From Harryflintia acetispora (lineage in GTDB: Bacteria > Bacillota > Clostridia > Oscillospirales > Ruminococcaceae), in assembly GCA_004340125.1 (NCBI GenBank), contig SLUK01000002.1, positions 310,001-374,000 of the forward strand: DNA of 64,000 bases, in the 5' to 3' direction. The notes below the pieces were generated by a model, which saw only the letters and a list, made by a program, of their open reading frames with translations, was not told the origin of the DNA and made no database searches. The number at the start of each line of letters is the position of its first letter. Position 1 is the first letter of the stretch. The position numbers and the translations under genes were made by a program. Positions 27,504-35,592 of this stretch are shown here, in pieces.

Positions 27504-29789
27504 CCCTTGTGTCTCCTGCAGGCGGCGCAGGCGCTCGAGGATGTCCTCGCAAAGCTCCCGGCTCGCTTCGGCGCTGACACTCTGGGCGAAGACCCGGATG
27601 CGGTCTCCCCGCTTGCTCGGGCGTACCAGCGCCATCCCCAACGGATGCGCCACCCGGATCCCCTCGGCGGCCTCTCCCCCGCATTCCTTCAAAAAGCTGC
27701 CCATCAGCCGCGCGGGGGAATATTCTGTCTGCAACTCCGAGCGCGCCGTCTCGAAGGGGGGCAGCTGCCGGGCGAGCTCGATGAGCGTGCGGCCGCTGCG
27801 CTTGCAGCAGCCAAGCAGCCGCACCGCCATCATCAGCGCATCCCGCAAATAGGGCTGGGAAGCGGCCAGCGTTCTGGCTTCCCCGTCCGCCTGTCCCACC
27901 GGGCAGGCGTAATAGCGGTAAACCTTACAATGATATTCTTTGGCCATTTCCTCTAGGATATACGGCGCATCGGAGGAAACCGCAATATCATGTTGGTCGA
28001 GGAATTCGGTGAGGGCCGTCAGCGCGAGCAGATGTTCTTCCCCGAGCTCCCCGGCTTCGCCGTCCTCGATTTTCAGCGACCGTCCGGACGGGTCCACCGT
28101 CAGCAGCGGCCCGCTGCCGGTGTCGCAGCCGAGCCTTTCCAGCGTGCCGCGCAAAAGTGTTTCGAGTTGGCGGTTGGCGCTCTTGACCCGGGCGCAGAAC
28201 CCATGGAGCCCCAGCGGCGCATGGCGCAGCAGTTCGCAGCAGTAGAGGGCCTGTATCCCCTGCATCTCCATCGCCTCGCCGTAGCCCTCGGCCGGGGCGC
28301 GCAGGAACTCCCCGCGCGAAAGGAGCGTTTCGAGCTTACGCTCGGTCGAGCGGCAGCAGCCGAGCGCGCCGTCCTCCACCACCTGCACCGTTCCCGGCGC
28401 GAGGTAAACCCCGAGCGGGCAGGCTGTGAAGGAAGCCGAAAAGTCAAAGAGGGAGCGCCAGACGCAGCCGAAGTCGAGCACCCGCGACCCGGTGGAAAGG
28501 ATCCCCGCAGCCAGCGCGCCCTTGAGCGCCGCCATCCCCTTCCCCTCGCAGCAGGCCACGGCGACGGCGCCGCGCTTCGCGAGGGTGCCCACGGCGCAGC
28601 CCAGTCGCGCCAGCAGCTCGGGGGTCAGCTCGACCCCGATCTCCCCGGTCAGCCCTTCGTCGTCGAAAAAGGTTTCCTTCCCGCTCTGGCCGATGAGGTC
28701 GCCCGCCTGGATGACCCCGTCGGCCACCCGCCGGCCGGGCCAGACCCGGCGCCCGGGCAGCAGCCGGGCATCCCGGCCGATCACCCCGTCCGGGCCGACC
28801 ACGCTGCCCGGGGCGGCATGGCCCCCGGCTTTGATCGCGGCACCCCGGCAGAGCAGCGCCCCCTCGAGCTTCGCGCGTTCGCCGATCCTGGCGTTCTTTA
28901 GCAGGACGCCGCCCTCGACCACGGCCCCGGCACCGATTACGGCGCCCTCCCCAACCACGCAGGGGCCGCTGATGACGGCGCCCTCCCCGACGGCGGCGCC
29001 CGCGCCGAAATAGATTTCTCCCGCCGCTTCGTAACGCCCTTGTGGGCGGATGGAGCCCGGCTTCATGCCCCCCTCCAGGCGCACCCTCCCCTGCAGGATG
29101 TCATATTGGCACTGCATATAGCTGTCGGTGTCCCCGATGTCGCACCAGTAGCCATCCGTTTCATAAACAGCCAGCCGCTCTCCCTGCGAGAGGAGCTGAC
29201 CGAACAGGTCGCAGGCAAAATCGTAGGGCTGTCCCTTCGGGATCATATCCAACGCCCGCTTCCCAAGGATGTATATGCCGGTATTGGCAAGGTCGGTGAC
29301 CGCCTGGGAATAGGGTGGTTTTTCGACAAACCCCTTGACAAAGCCGTTTTCATCGCTGAGCACCAACCCGTATTCCCGCGGGTCCTCCACCCTTTTCCCA
29401 ACGATTGTCACAGCCGCACCGCTCTCGTGGTGGCGGTCGATCGCCGCGCCGAGATCGACGTCGCAGAGCGCATCCCCGCTGAGGACCAGCACCTCCTTGT
29501 CCGTATCGGCGCAGGCATTCTTGACCCCGCCCGCCGTCCCGAGCGGGACCGCTTCGCTGACGAGGACCGCTTGCATGCCTTCAGGAATGTTTTCGCGCAG
29601 GTATTCTTCGATCCGGCTTTGCAGGTAGCGCACCGTGACGGCGCAGTCCATGATCCCATGCGCGCGCAGCAGCGCGAGGATATATCCCAGCACCGGCCGC
29701 CCGCACAGGGGGACCAGGGGTTTGGGGGTGTCCAGGGTCAGCGGGCGCAGTCGGCTGCCCTCCCCGCCGGCCATGATGATTGCCTTCAT
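27489..29789 (-). CDS. Sugar-phosphate nucleotidyltransferase fused to degenerate phosphomutase-like domain
   Basis: 766 residues. The N-terminal domain (1-235) is a nucleotidyltransferase with the GGEGSRLRPLT signature, LVLSGDALCDVD and GFVEKP segments, most like mannose-1-phosphate guanylyltransferase or glucose-1-phosphate thymidylyl/uridylyltransferases. Residues about 255-365 are hexapeptide left-handed beta-helix repeats (GAGAAVGEGAVISGP). The remaining 400 residues resemble phosphoglucomutase/phosphomannomutase. The TASHNP phosphoserine loop is missing, and the metal motif DGDxDR is replaced by DPSGRS, so this part is probably not an active mutase. It may regulate or bind sugar phosphate. 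The exact nucleotide and sugar cannot be told. It stands alone, divergent from rnhA. Confidence 0.8.
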   Translation of the reverse strand: MKAIIMAGGEGSRLRPLTLDTPKPLVPLCGRPVLGYILALLRAHGIMDCAVTVRYLQSRIEEYLRENIPEGMQAVLVSEAVPLGTAGGVKNACADTDKEVLVLSGDALCDVDLGAAIDRHHESGAAVTIVGKRVEDPREYGLVLSDENGFVKGFVEKPPYSQAVTDLANTGIYILGKRALDMIPKGQPYDFACDLFGQLLSQGERLAVYETDGYWCDIGDTDSYMQCQYDILQGRVRLEGGMKPGSIRPQGRYEAAGEIYFGAGAAVGEGAVISGPCVVGEGAVIGAGAVVEGGVLLKNARIGERAKLEGALLCRGAAIKAGGHAAPGSVVGPDGVIGRDARLLPGRRVWPGRRVADGVIQAGDLIGQSGKETFFDDEGLTGEIGVELTPELLARLGCAVGTLAKRGAVAVACCEGKGMAALKGALAAGILSTGSRVLDFGCVWRSLFDFSASFTACPLGVYLAPGTVQVVEDGALGCCRSTERKLETLLSRGEFLRAPAEGYGEAMEMQGIQALYCCELLRHAPLGLHGFCARVKSANRQLETLLRGTLERLGCDTGSGPLLTVDPSGRSLKIEDGEAGELGEEHLLALTALTEFLDQHDIAVSSDAPYILEEMAKEYHCKVYRYYACPVGQADGEARTLAASQPYLRDALMMAVRLLGCCKRSGRTLIELARQLPPFETARSELQTEYSPARLMGSFLKECGGEAAEGIRVAHPLGMALVRPSKRGDRIRVFAQSVSAEASRELCEDILERLRRLQETQGLTEK

Positions 29790-29910
29790 AGTATTTGCCT
29801 ACCATCCTTTTGGTTGATATTGCTAGTATGCCTCTCCAAAGAATGGTTTAAGCGCTGGTGGGCAAATCCAAGGGAAATATGCAGATTCTCCCGATTTGCC
29901 GTCAAGACTA

Positions 29911-29939
29911 TTGTTAAAAGAGGGCATTCGATATATAAT
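29911..29939 (+). promoter_or_regulatory. SigA promoter of rnhA
   Basis: TTGTTA (29911-29916), 17-nt spacer, TATAAT (29934-29939), in an AT-rich 215-nt divergent spacer (29790-30004). I found no convincing promoter for the opposite gene in the same spacer. Confidence 0.7.
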
Positions 29940-30004
29940 AGACAATATCTGTTCATATTTATATTCGAGTCGTTGACCGGGCCGCACCCGGCAAAGGAGA
30001 CAGC

Positions 30005-30448
30005 ATGCAAAAGGAAGTCACGCTTTACACCGACGGCGCCTGCTCGGGCAATCCCGGCGCGGGCGGCTGGGGGGCCATATTGGAATATAAGGGCCAGCAA
30101 AAGGAGCTGAGCGGCGGCGAGCGCGAGACCACCAACAACCGCATGGAGATGACGGCGGTGATTATGGGGCTGCGCGCGCTCAAGGAGCCCTGCCAGGTGA
30201 CGCTCATCAGCGACAGCAAATATGTGCTCGACGCCCTCTCGCTGGGCTGGGCCAAACGCTGGAGGACGAACGGCTGGATGCGCAACAAGAAGGATCCCGC
30301 CCTCAACCCCGACCTGTGGGAGGAGCTGCTCAATCTCACCGCGCGGCACGAAATGAAATATGTCTGGATCAAGGGGCACGCCGGGCATCCGCAAAACGAG
30401 CGGTGCGACGAGCTGGCGGTGCGCGCGGCAAATATGGCAAAACCGTAA
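30005..30448 (+). CDS. rnhA: Ribonuclease HI
   Basis: 147 residues, the standard size. Degrades RNA in RNA-DNA hybrids. The four catalytic acids are seen in LYTDGACSGNPG (Asp), NNRMEMTAV (Glu), ISDSKYV (Asp) and ERCDELA (Asp), with the helper His in KGHAGHPQNE. The basic protrusion (WAKRWRTNGWMRNKK) is present. SD AAAGGAG precedes the ATG. It is transcribed alone, ahead of the promoter for iscS. Confidence 0.97.
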   Translation: MQKEVTLYTDGACSGNPGAGGWGAILEYKGQQKELSGGERETTNNRMEMTAVIMGLRALKEPCQVTLISDSKYVLDALSLGWAKRWRTNGWMRNKKDPALNPDLWEELLNLTARHEMKYVWIKGHAGHPQNERCDELAVRAANMAKP

Positions 30449-30464
30449 ATATTTTCACAAACTA

Positions 30465-30492
30465 TTGAAATTAGACCAAATAAGTATATAAT
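30465..30492 (+). promoter_or_regulatory. SigA promoter of iscS-iscU-mnmA
   Basis: TTGAAA (30465-30470), 16-nt spacer, TATAAT (30487-30492), just after rnhA. Confidence 0.75.
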
Positions 30493-30498
30493 AAAGAG

Positions 30499-30601
30499 GA
30501 AAATAAAAGATCACGCTGTCCCGGGGGATTCCCCGGGGCGACGATGGAGGTCATAGGTTTGGAAGCCACAATTCCAAACGCTGAAAGGAATGGTTATCAA
30601 T
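30499..30601 (+). promoter_or_regulatory. iscS leader with two hairpins
   Basis: The leader contains a GC-rich stem (30518-30539, CCCGGGG/CCCCGGG core) and a second stem GTTTGGAA/TTCCAAAC (30557-30579). Neither has a T-tract, so they are not terminators. A possible short frame starts at ATG 30544 and ends at TGA 30615, overlapping the iscS start; its SD is weak. No IscR gene is nearby. Confidence 0.4.
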
Positions 30602-31786
30602 ATGAGTTCTTCTGAAAAACGATTCATCTACGCGGATAACGCGGCGACCACCCGGATCAGCGCGGATGTGCTCGACGCGATGATGCCCTACCTGACCACC
30701 GAATACGGGAACCCGTCGAGCATCTATGCCCTCGGGCGGAATTCCGGCTTTGCCATCGAGGAGGCGCGCGCCAAGGTCGCCAAGGCGATCGGCGCGAAGC
30801 CGGGTGAAATTTTCTTCACCTCCTGCGGCTCCGAATCGGACAACTGGGCCATTAAAGGGACGCTGGCGCGCCTCGCCCCCAAGGGCAAGCGCCACGTCGT
30901 CACCTCGGTTTTTGAGCACCATGCCCTGCTGCACACCGTCCAAAACTGCGGCTACGACTATACCCTCGTCGAGGTGGACGAACAGGGCCTGATCGACCCG
31001 CAGAAGGTCAAAGCGGCCATCCGGGAGGACACCGCGATCGTTTCGATCATGTTCGCCAACAACGAGATCGGCACCATCCAGCCAATCGCCGAGATCGGGA
31101 AAATCTGCCATGAGGCGGGGGTCATCTTCCACACCGACGCGGTGCAGGCGATCGGCAACGTCGAAATCGACGTAAACGAGATGAACATCGACATGCTCTC
31201 CCTCTCGGGGCACAAGATCCACGCCCCCAAGGGCGTGGGTGCGCTCTTCTGCCGGCGGAGCATGATCCCCAAAAACCTGATCGACGGCGGCGGTCAGGAG
31301 GGCGCTCACCGCGCCGGCACTGAGAACGTGGCCGGCATTGTGGCCCTCGGGCGGGCGATCGAGCTTGCCACCGCCGACATCCCGAAGAAGGTGGCCAGGG
31401 TATCGAAGCTGCGCGATAAGCTGATCGGGAACATCCTGAAAATCGAGCACACCCGCCTCAACGGCGATCCTGTGCAGCGGCTTTGCGGCAATGTGAACAT
31501 CTCCTTCGAGGGGGTCGAGGGCGAGAGCCTGCTCCTCTCGCTGGACAACGAGGGAATCTGCGCCTCCTCCGGTTCGGCCTGTACCTCTGGTTCGCTCGAT
31601 CCGAGCCATGTGCTCCTCTCGATTGGGCTCACCCACGAGGTCGCGCACGGCTCGCTGCGCCTGTCCATCTCGGAGGATACCAGCGGGGAGGACGTCGATT
31701 ACATCCTCGAGAAGATTCCGCCGGTTATCAGCCGGCTGCGGGCCATGTCCCCCCTCTGGGAGCGGATCAAGGCGGCGGAAAAATAA
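30602..31786 (+). CDS. iscS: Cysteine desulfurase (IscS/NifS)
   Basis: 394 residues from the ATG at 30602. The in-frame ATG at 30590 overlaps the AAAGGA SD. This PLP enzyme takes sulphur from cysteine for Fe-S clusters and tRNA thiolation. The N-terminus YADNAATTRIS, the PLP-lysine segment SLSGHKIHAPKGVGALF, and the catalytic cysteine loop SSGSACTSGSLDPSHVL are all intact. It heads an operon with iscU and mnmA, so sulphur can go both to the IscU scaffold and to MnmA for 2-thiouridine. Confidence 0.96.
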   Translation: MSSSEKRFIYADNAATTRISADVLDAMMPYLTTEYGNPSSIYALGRNSGFAIEEARAKVAKAIGAKPGEIFFTSCGSESDNWAIKGTLARLAPKGKRHVVTSVFEHHALLHTVQNCGYDYTLVEVDEQGLIDPQKVKAAIREDTAIVSIMFANNEIGTIQPIAEIGKICHEAGVIFHTDAVQAIGNVEIDVNEMNIDMLSLSGHKIHAPKGVGALFCRRSMIPKNLIDGGGQEGAHRAGTENVAGIVALGRAIELATADIPKKVARVSKLRDKLIGNILKIEHTRLNGDPVQRLCGNVNISFEGVEGESLLLSLDNEGICASSGSACTSGSLDPSHVLLSIGLTHEVAHGSLRLSISEDTSGEDVDYILEKIPPVISRLRAMSPLWERIKAAEK

Positions 31787-31824
31787 AGATACAGTATCAC
31801 TGAAATAGAAAGGTTTGATATTCC

Positions 31825-32253
31825 ATGTTATATTCTGATAAGGTTCTGGACCACTTCTCCAATCCCCGCAATGTCGGCGAAATCCCCGATGCGGACGGTG
31901 TGGGCGAGGTCGGCAACGCCAAGTGCGGCGACATCATGAAAATGTATCTCAAGATTAACGGCGGCGTCATCGAGGACGTCAAATTCAAGACCTTCGGCTG
32001 CGGCGCGGCGATCGCGACCAGCTCGATGGCGACCGAAATGGTCAAGGGTCACACCATTGAGGAGGCGCTCTCGCTGACCAACAAGGCTGTGGTCGAGGCG
32101 CTTGACGGGCTGCCCACCTCCAAGATCCACTGCTCGGTCCTCGCTGAGCAGGCCATCAAGGCGGCGCTCAGCGACTATTATAAAAAACAGGGCATCGACC
32201 CCGAGCCGATCGTCGGCAACATCGGTGAGTGCGAAGCCTGCCATGACCTCTAA
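31825..32253 (+). CDS. iscU: Fe-S cluster scaffold IscU/NifU N-terminal type
   Basis: 142 residues. The three cluster-binding cysteines are in GNAKCGDIMKMYL (with the following Asp), FGCGAAIATSS and KIHCSVLAEQA. There is no NifU C-terminal domain. A further Cys pair near the C-terminus (CEACHDL) is common in clostridial versions. The stop overlaps the mnmA start by 11 nt. HscA, HscB, IscA and ferredoxin genes are not nearby, so this is the short clostridial form of the ISC operon. Confidence 0.95.
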   Translation: MLYSDKVLDHFSNPRNVGEIPDADGVGEVGNAKCGDIMKMYLKINGGVIEDVKFKTFGCGAAIATSSMATEMVKGHTIEEALSLTNKAVVEALDGLPTSKIHCSVLAEQAIKAALSDYYKKQGIDPEPIVGNIGECEACHDL

Positions 32254-33292
32254 AAGCGGAGAAGGTGTCCTGCTCGCCCTCTCGGGCGGGGTGGATTCCT
32301 CGGTATGCGCCCATCTGCTGAAAGAACAAGGGCTCCATGTAGAAGCGGTGGTCTGCGAGTTTTCCCCCGCCCACCGCCCGGCCGTCGAGGCGGCGCGGCA
32401 GACGGCAAAGCTGCTCGACATCCCGCTGCATGTGATCGAGTGCCACCAGGCGTTCACCCAGCAGGTCATCTCCTATTTTGCAAAGAGCTACCTTGGCGGC
32501 GAGACCCCCAATCCCTGCGTGGTCTGCAACCCGCTGGTAAAATTTCGGGCCATCACCGAGAAGGCGGACGAGCTCGGGCTTCGCTACACCGCGACCGGGC
32601 ACTATGCCGATGTCGTGGAGCAGGATGGACGCTACATGGTCAAGAAGGCAAAATTCCTCCCGCGGGACCAGTCCTACATGCTTTACCGGCTGGACCAACG
32701 GCAGCTGCAGCATCTGCTGCTCCCCCTCGCGCGGATGAGCAAAGACGAGGTGCGCGCCTTCGCGCGGGAGCTCGCGCTCCCCTGCGCCGACGCACCGGAC
32801 AGCCAGGAAATCTGTTTTATCCCAGATGGAGATTATCCCCGGTATATCGAGGAGCACTACGGTCAAAGCGTACAGGGGGACTACATCTCCCCCGAAGGGA
32901 TGCCCTGCGGAAAACATAAAGGGATCATCCACTACACCGTCGGCCAGCGCAAGGGCCTTGGAATCGCGCTTGGCCGCCCGGTCTTCATCCGGCAAATCGA
33001 TCCGCAAACCGGCAACATCTACTTAGCCGAGGCGGGACAGGAATTTTTCTCCCGCCTGGTCCTGCGCGACTGCGTCTGGCAGCCCTTTGACGAGCTGCCA
33101 AGGGCAATGGAGCTTGAAGCAAAGATCCGCTCCCAGGCGCGGCCTGCGGCGGCGGCGGTCTCCCCGCTCGGAAACGGGCGCGCCGAGGTGCTTCTGCGCG
33201 AACCGCAGCGCGCTCCCGCGCCGGGACAGTCCTGCGTGCTCTACCAGGGAGACGTCGTCTGCGGCGGCGGATTCATCGAAACAGCGGAGTAA
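32243..33292 (+). CDS. mnmA: tRNA-specific 2-thiouridylase MnmA
   Basis: 349 residues from the ATG at 32243, inside the iscU 3' end. The open frame upstream of this is an iscU shadow. MnmA puts sulphur on U34 of Lys, Glu and Gln tRNAs. The PP-loop is ALSGGVDSSV; the nucleophilic Cys is in TPNPCVVCNPLVKF and the second catalytic Cys in DSQEICFIPDGDY. The GQRKGLGIALG segment and a C-terminal beta-barrel are typical. Being with iscS and iscU fits its need for persulphide sulphur. A strong terminator follows the stop. Confidence 0.97.
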   Translation: MTSKSGEGVLLALSGGVDSSVCAHLLKEQGLHVEAVVCEFSPAHRPAVEAARQTAKLLDIPLHVIECHQAFTQQVISYFAKSYLGGETPNPCVVCNPLVKFRAITEKADELGLRYTATGHYADVVEQDGRYMVKKAKFLPRDQSYMLYRLDQRQLQHLLLPLARMSKDEVRAFARELALPCADAPDSQEICFIPDGDYPRYIEEHYGQSVQGDYISPEGMPCGKHKGIIHYTVGQRKGLGIALGRPVFIRQIDPQTGNIYLAEAGQEFFSRLVLRDCVWQPFDELPRAMELEAKIRSQARPAAAAVSPLGNGRAEVLLREPQRAPAPGQSCVLYQGDVVCGGGFIETAE

Positions 33293-33295
33293 ACG

Positions 33296-33334
33296 AAACG
33301 GCTCCCGTGCCCTTTTGGGCACGGGAGCCGTTTT
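33296..33334 (+). terminator. Rho-independent terminator of iscS-iscU-mnmA
   Basis: Perfect 17-bp stem AAACGGCTCCCGTGCCC/GGGCACGGGAGCCGTTT around a TTTT loop, followed by TATAA. Confidence 0.92.
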
Positions 33335-33586
33335 ATAACAAAATAGTGATATTATGAAACCCCTCATAAAAGGCGGGGAAAACCCATCTCGGGGTTTTCC
33401 CCCTCGCGCTGCGCGCGGTTTCCCTCATTATGAACGCTAAAAGACCTTGGGGCTTTGCCTCCAAACCTCTACACAGAGGGCTATGGCGCCGACGGCGCCT
33501 TTGGCCCTTGTGAATCCCATTTTTGGAATATCCGGCAAAAATTTTGGGTATCCTCTATTAGATTATCTTGGCGGGGAGGGAACCGG
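33335..33586. other. Intergenic stretch with clustered palindromes, no gene
   Basis: 252 nt without a credible gene. It holds a hairpin GGGGAAAACCC/GGGTTTTCCCC (33375-33402), a CGCGCTGCGCGCG tract, a GGGGCTTTGCC near-palindrome, and GGCGCC-GAC-GGCGCC (33485-33499). This may be the remains of a small palindromic intergenic repeat. A promoter for the permease downstream is not obvious. Confidence 0.5.
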
Positions 33587-34663
33587 ATGCCAGAATTTGA
33601 AAAACGGGTAGCATTTATCGTCAACGTTCTGTTCGTTGGACTGATCGTCGCGGTGGTCCTGGTGGTGCTGCGCTTTGTGGTGCCCTGCACCCTCCCCTTC
33701 GTGATCGGGTTTCTGATCGCCTTTTTGCTCAAGCCGATCACCACCTTCATCACCCGCAACACCACCTTCCGGCGAAAGCCGGTCGCGTTGCTGGTGATCA
33801 CCCTTTTCTACCTGGCGATCACCACCATCGCGCTGACCCTCTTCGCGGTGCTCTTCTCCCAGCTGGGCCGCCTTCTGGGCAGTCTGCCCGAGCTCTATTC
33901 CGAAGGGCTGGAGCCGGCGCTGGACCAGCTCAACGCCCTGGTCTACGACCTTTTGGGCTGGCTCACGCCGAGTGCCGCCACCCACCTCGAATCCCTGTCC
34001 GGCATGCTGATGGACACCCTCAAAAATACGGTAGCCGACCTGTCTGCCGCGGCGGTCGGCTGGGTCACCTCGGCCATCAAGGGGCTGCCGATGTTCCTGA
34101 CCACCCTGATCTTCACCGTGATCTCCTCCATCCTGATCTCGGCGGACTATAACAAGGTCTCCAGCTTCCTGCTGCGCCAGCTGCCCATGCGTTACCGGCA
34201 TATGGTGCTGGATGCGAAGGACTTCCTCTTCGGGTCGCTGCTGCGCATGCTCAAGGCCTATGTCATCATCATGGCCATCACCATGGTGGAGCTGGCGATC
34301 GGGCTGTGGGCTTTGGGGGTGGAGCTGTACATCGCCATCGCCGGGATTATCGCGCTGCTGGACATTCTGCCTTTGATCGGCACGGGGGGGATTTTGATCC
34401 CCTGGGCCATCATCGAGCTCTCGCGGGGAAACTACTTCCTGGGCGCCGGGCTTCTGGTGCTGTTGGGGGTGGTGACTCTGGTGCGGCAGTTTATCGAGCC
34501 CAAGATCGTGGGCAACCAGATCGGGCTGCACCCCATCGTCACCATCGCGGCCATGTACTGCGGATTGCGGCTCTTCGGCTTCCTCGGGCTGATCCTCGCA
34601 CCCCTGACGGTCATCCTGATCAAGTATCTCAACGACAGCGGGAAGGTACAGTTCTATCACTAA
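33587..34663 (+). CDS. AI-2E family permease, probably sporulation protein YtvI-like
   Basis: 358 residues from the ATG at 33587 (GGGGAGGG SD). The frame upstream to 33455 is not supported. About eight membrane helices: a hairpin at 12-55, further helices near 70-95, then a soluble stretch and a C-terminal block with LLDILPLIGTGGILIPWAI and PKIVGNQIGLHPI, the signature of the AI-2E/PerM (UPF0118) family. Clostridial members of this size with this layout are often named YtvI, a sporulation membrane protein. Transport substrate unknown. The gene is single, between terminators. Confidence 0.8.
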   Translation: MPEFEKRVAFIVNVLFVGLIVAVVLVVLRFVVPCTLPFVIGFLIAFLLKPITTFITRNTTFRRKPVALLVITLFYLAITTIALTLFAVLFSQLGRLLGSLPELYSEGLEPALDQLNALVYDLLGWLTPSAATHLESLSGMLMDTLKNTVADLSAAAVGWVTSAIKGLPMFLTTLIFTVISSILISADYNKVSSFLLRQLPMRYRHMVLDAKDFLFGSLLRMLKAYVIIMAITMVELAIGLWALGVELYIAIAGIIALLDILPLIGTGGILIPWAIIELSRGNYFLGAGLLVLLGVVTLVRQFIEPKIVGNQIGLHPIVTIAAMYCGLRLFGFLGLILAPLTVILIKYLNDSGKVQFYH

Positions 34664-34734
34664 AAAAGCGGTGAAGCCATTTCCGGGAACACTCCGAAGA
34701 AAGAGGAGTCTACCCTTTGGTTTCACCGCTTTTA
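34664..34734. terminator. Bidirectional terminator between permease and coaX
   Basis: AAAAAGCGGTGAAGCC pairs with GGTTTCACCGCTTTT across a region containing an inner ACTCC/GGAGT hairpin. A- and T-tracts on both sides let it stop the plus-strand permease and the minus-strand coaX. Confidence 0.8.
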
Positions 34735-34744
34735 TCCTATAAAG

Positions 34745-35530
34745 CTATTTGCCTTTACAGCTCTTTTTGTACCGGTCGTAGATCAGCTTGAGCCCGTCGA
34801 GGGTCAAGGTGCGGTCGATGGCGTAAAAAATCCCCGGCTGCTGCTCCCCGATCATGTTGGCCAGTCCTCCGGTGCCGATCACCCTTGCCTTCTCCCCCAG
34901 CTCGCGCTCAATCTGGGCGACGATATGCAATACCGCGCCGACGTAGCCGAACATCACGCCGGACTGCACGCTGCCGATGGTATTCTTCCCAATGGCGCTC
35001 TCCCGCTTCACTAGCTCCACCCGCGGGAGCTTGGCGGTCTTTTCAAAGAGCGCCTCCACCGAGATTTTCACGCCCGGATAGATCGACCCGCCGAGATAGG
35101 CCCCGTCCTTTGAGACCACGTCGAAGGTGGTCGCGGTGCCGAAATCCACAATGATCAGCGGCCCGCCGTAGCGCTCGAAGGCGGCCAGAGAGTTGACCAG
35201 CCGGTCGGCCCCGACCTCCTTGGGATTGTCGTAACGGTTTTCGATCTCGCAGCGGATGTTCTCCCCGATCACCAGCGGAGTCAGGCCGATGTACTTTTTC
35301 ATCGCGTTGCTCAGCGAATACATCACCTGCGGCACCACCGTGGTGATGATGATGTCCTCGATCTGCGCCTTGTCGATCCCGTTGATCGAGAAGAACTGCA
35401 TCATGAACAGTCCGATCTCGTCCGAGGTGATCTCCCGGTTGGTCCCCAGCCGGAAGCGCGCGCGGATCCCCGTCTCTTCATAGACGCCGAACTCGATGTT
35501 GGTGTTTCCGATGTCGATGGCGAGCAGCAT
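34745..35530 (-). CDS. coaX: Type III pantothenate kinase
   Basis: 261 residues from the ATG at 35530 (AAAGGAG SD). First step of coenzyme A synthesis; type III kinases are not feedback-inhibited by CoA. Motifs: MLLAIDIGNTN at the N-terminus (phosphate-binding), VGADRLVNSLAAF, IVDFGTATTFDVV and GTGGLA. The upstream continuation of the frame overlaps another gene and is not part of the protein. It has its own promoter directly after the preceding gene. Confidence 0.97.
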   Translation of the reverse strand: MLLAIDIGNTNIEFGVYEETGIRARFRLGTNREITSDEIGLFMMQFFSINGIDKAQIEDIIITTVVPQVMYSLSNAMKKYIGLTPLVIGENIRCEIENRYDNPKEVGADRLVNSLAAFERYGGPLIIVDFGTATTFDVVSKDGAYLGGSIYPGVKISVEALFEKTAKLPRVELVKRESAIGKNTIGSVQSGVMFGYVGAVLHIVAQIERELGEKARVIGTGGLANMIGEQQPGIFYAIDRTLTLDGLKLIYDRYKKSCKGK

Positions 35531-35561
35531 AATGGAAGCTCCTTTGGCGAAAGTTTCCTCT

Positions 35562-35590
35562 ATTGTAGTCCATTTCACCCTGCCCGTCAA
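35562..35590 (-). promoter_or_regulatory. SigA promoter of coaX
   Basis: Minus-strand TTGACG (35585-35590), 17-nt spacer, TACAAT (35562-35567), starting 2 nt after the stop of the upstream gene. Confidence 0.8.
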
Positions 35591-35592
35591 TC

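Noticed and set aside
33530..33570. SigE promoter for the YtvI-like gene
   Set aside because: GAATATC is a fair -35, but the -10 (GGTATCCT) matches CATACAnT at too few positions.
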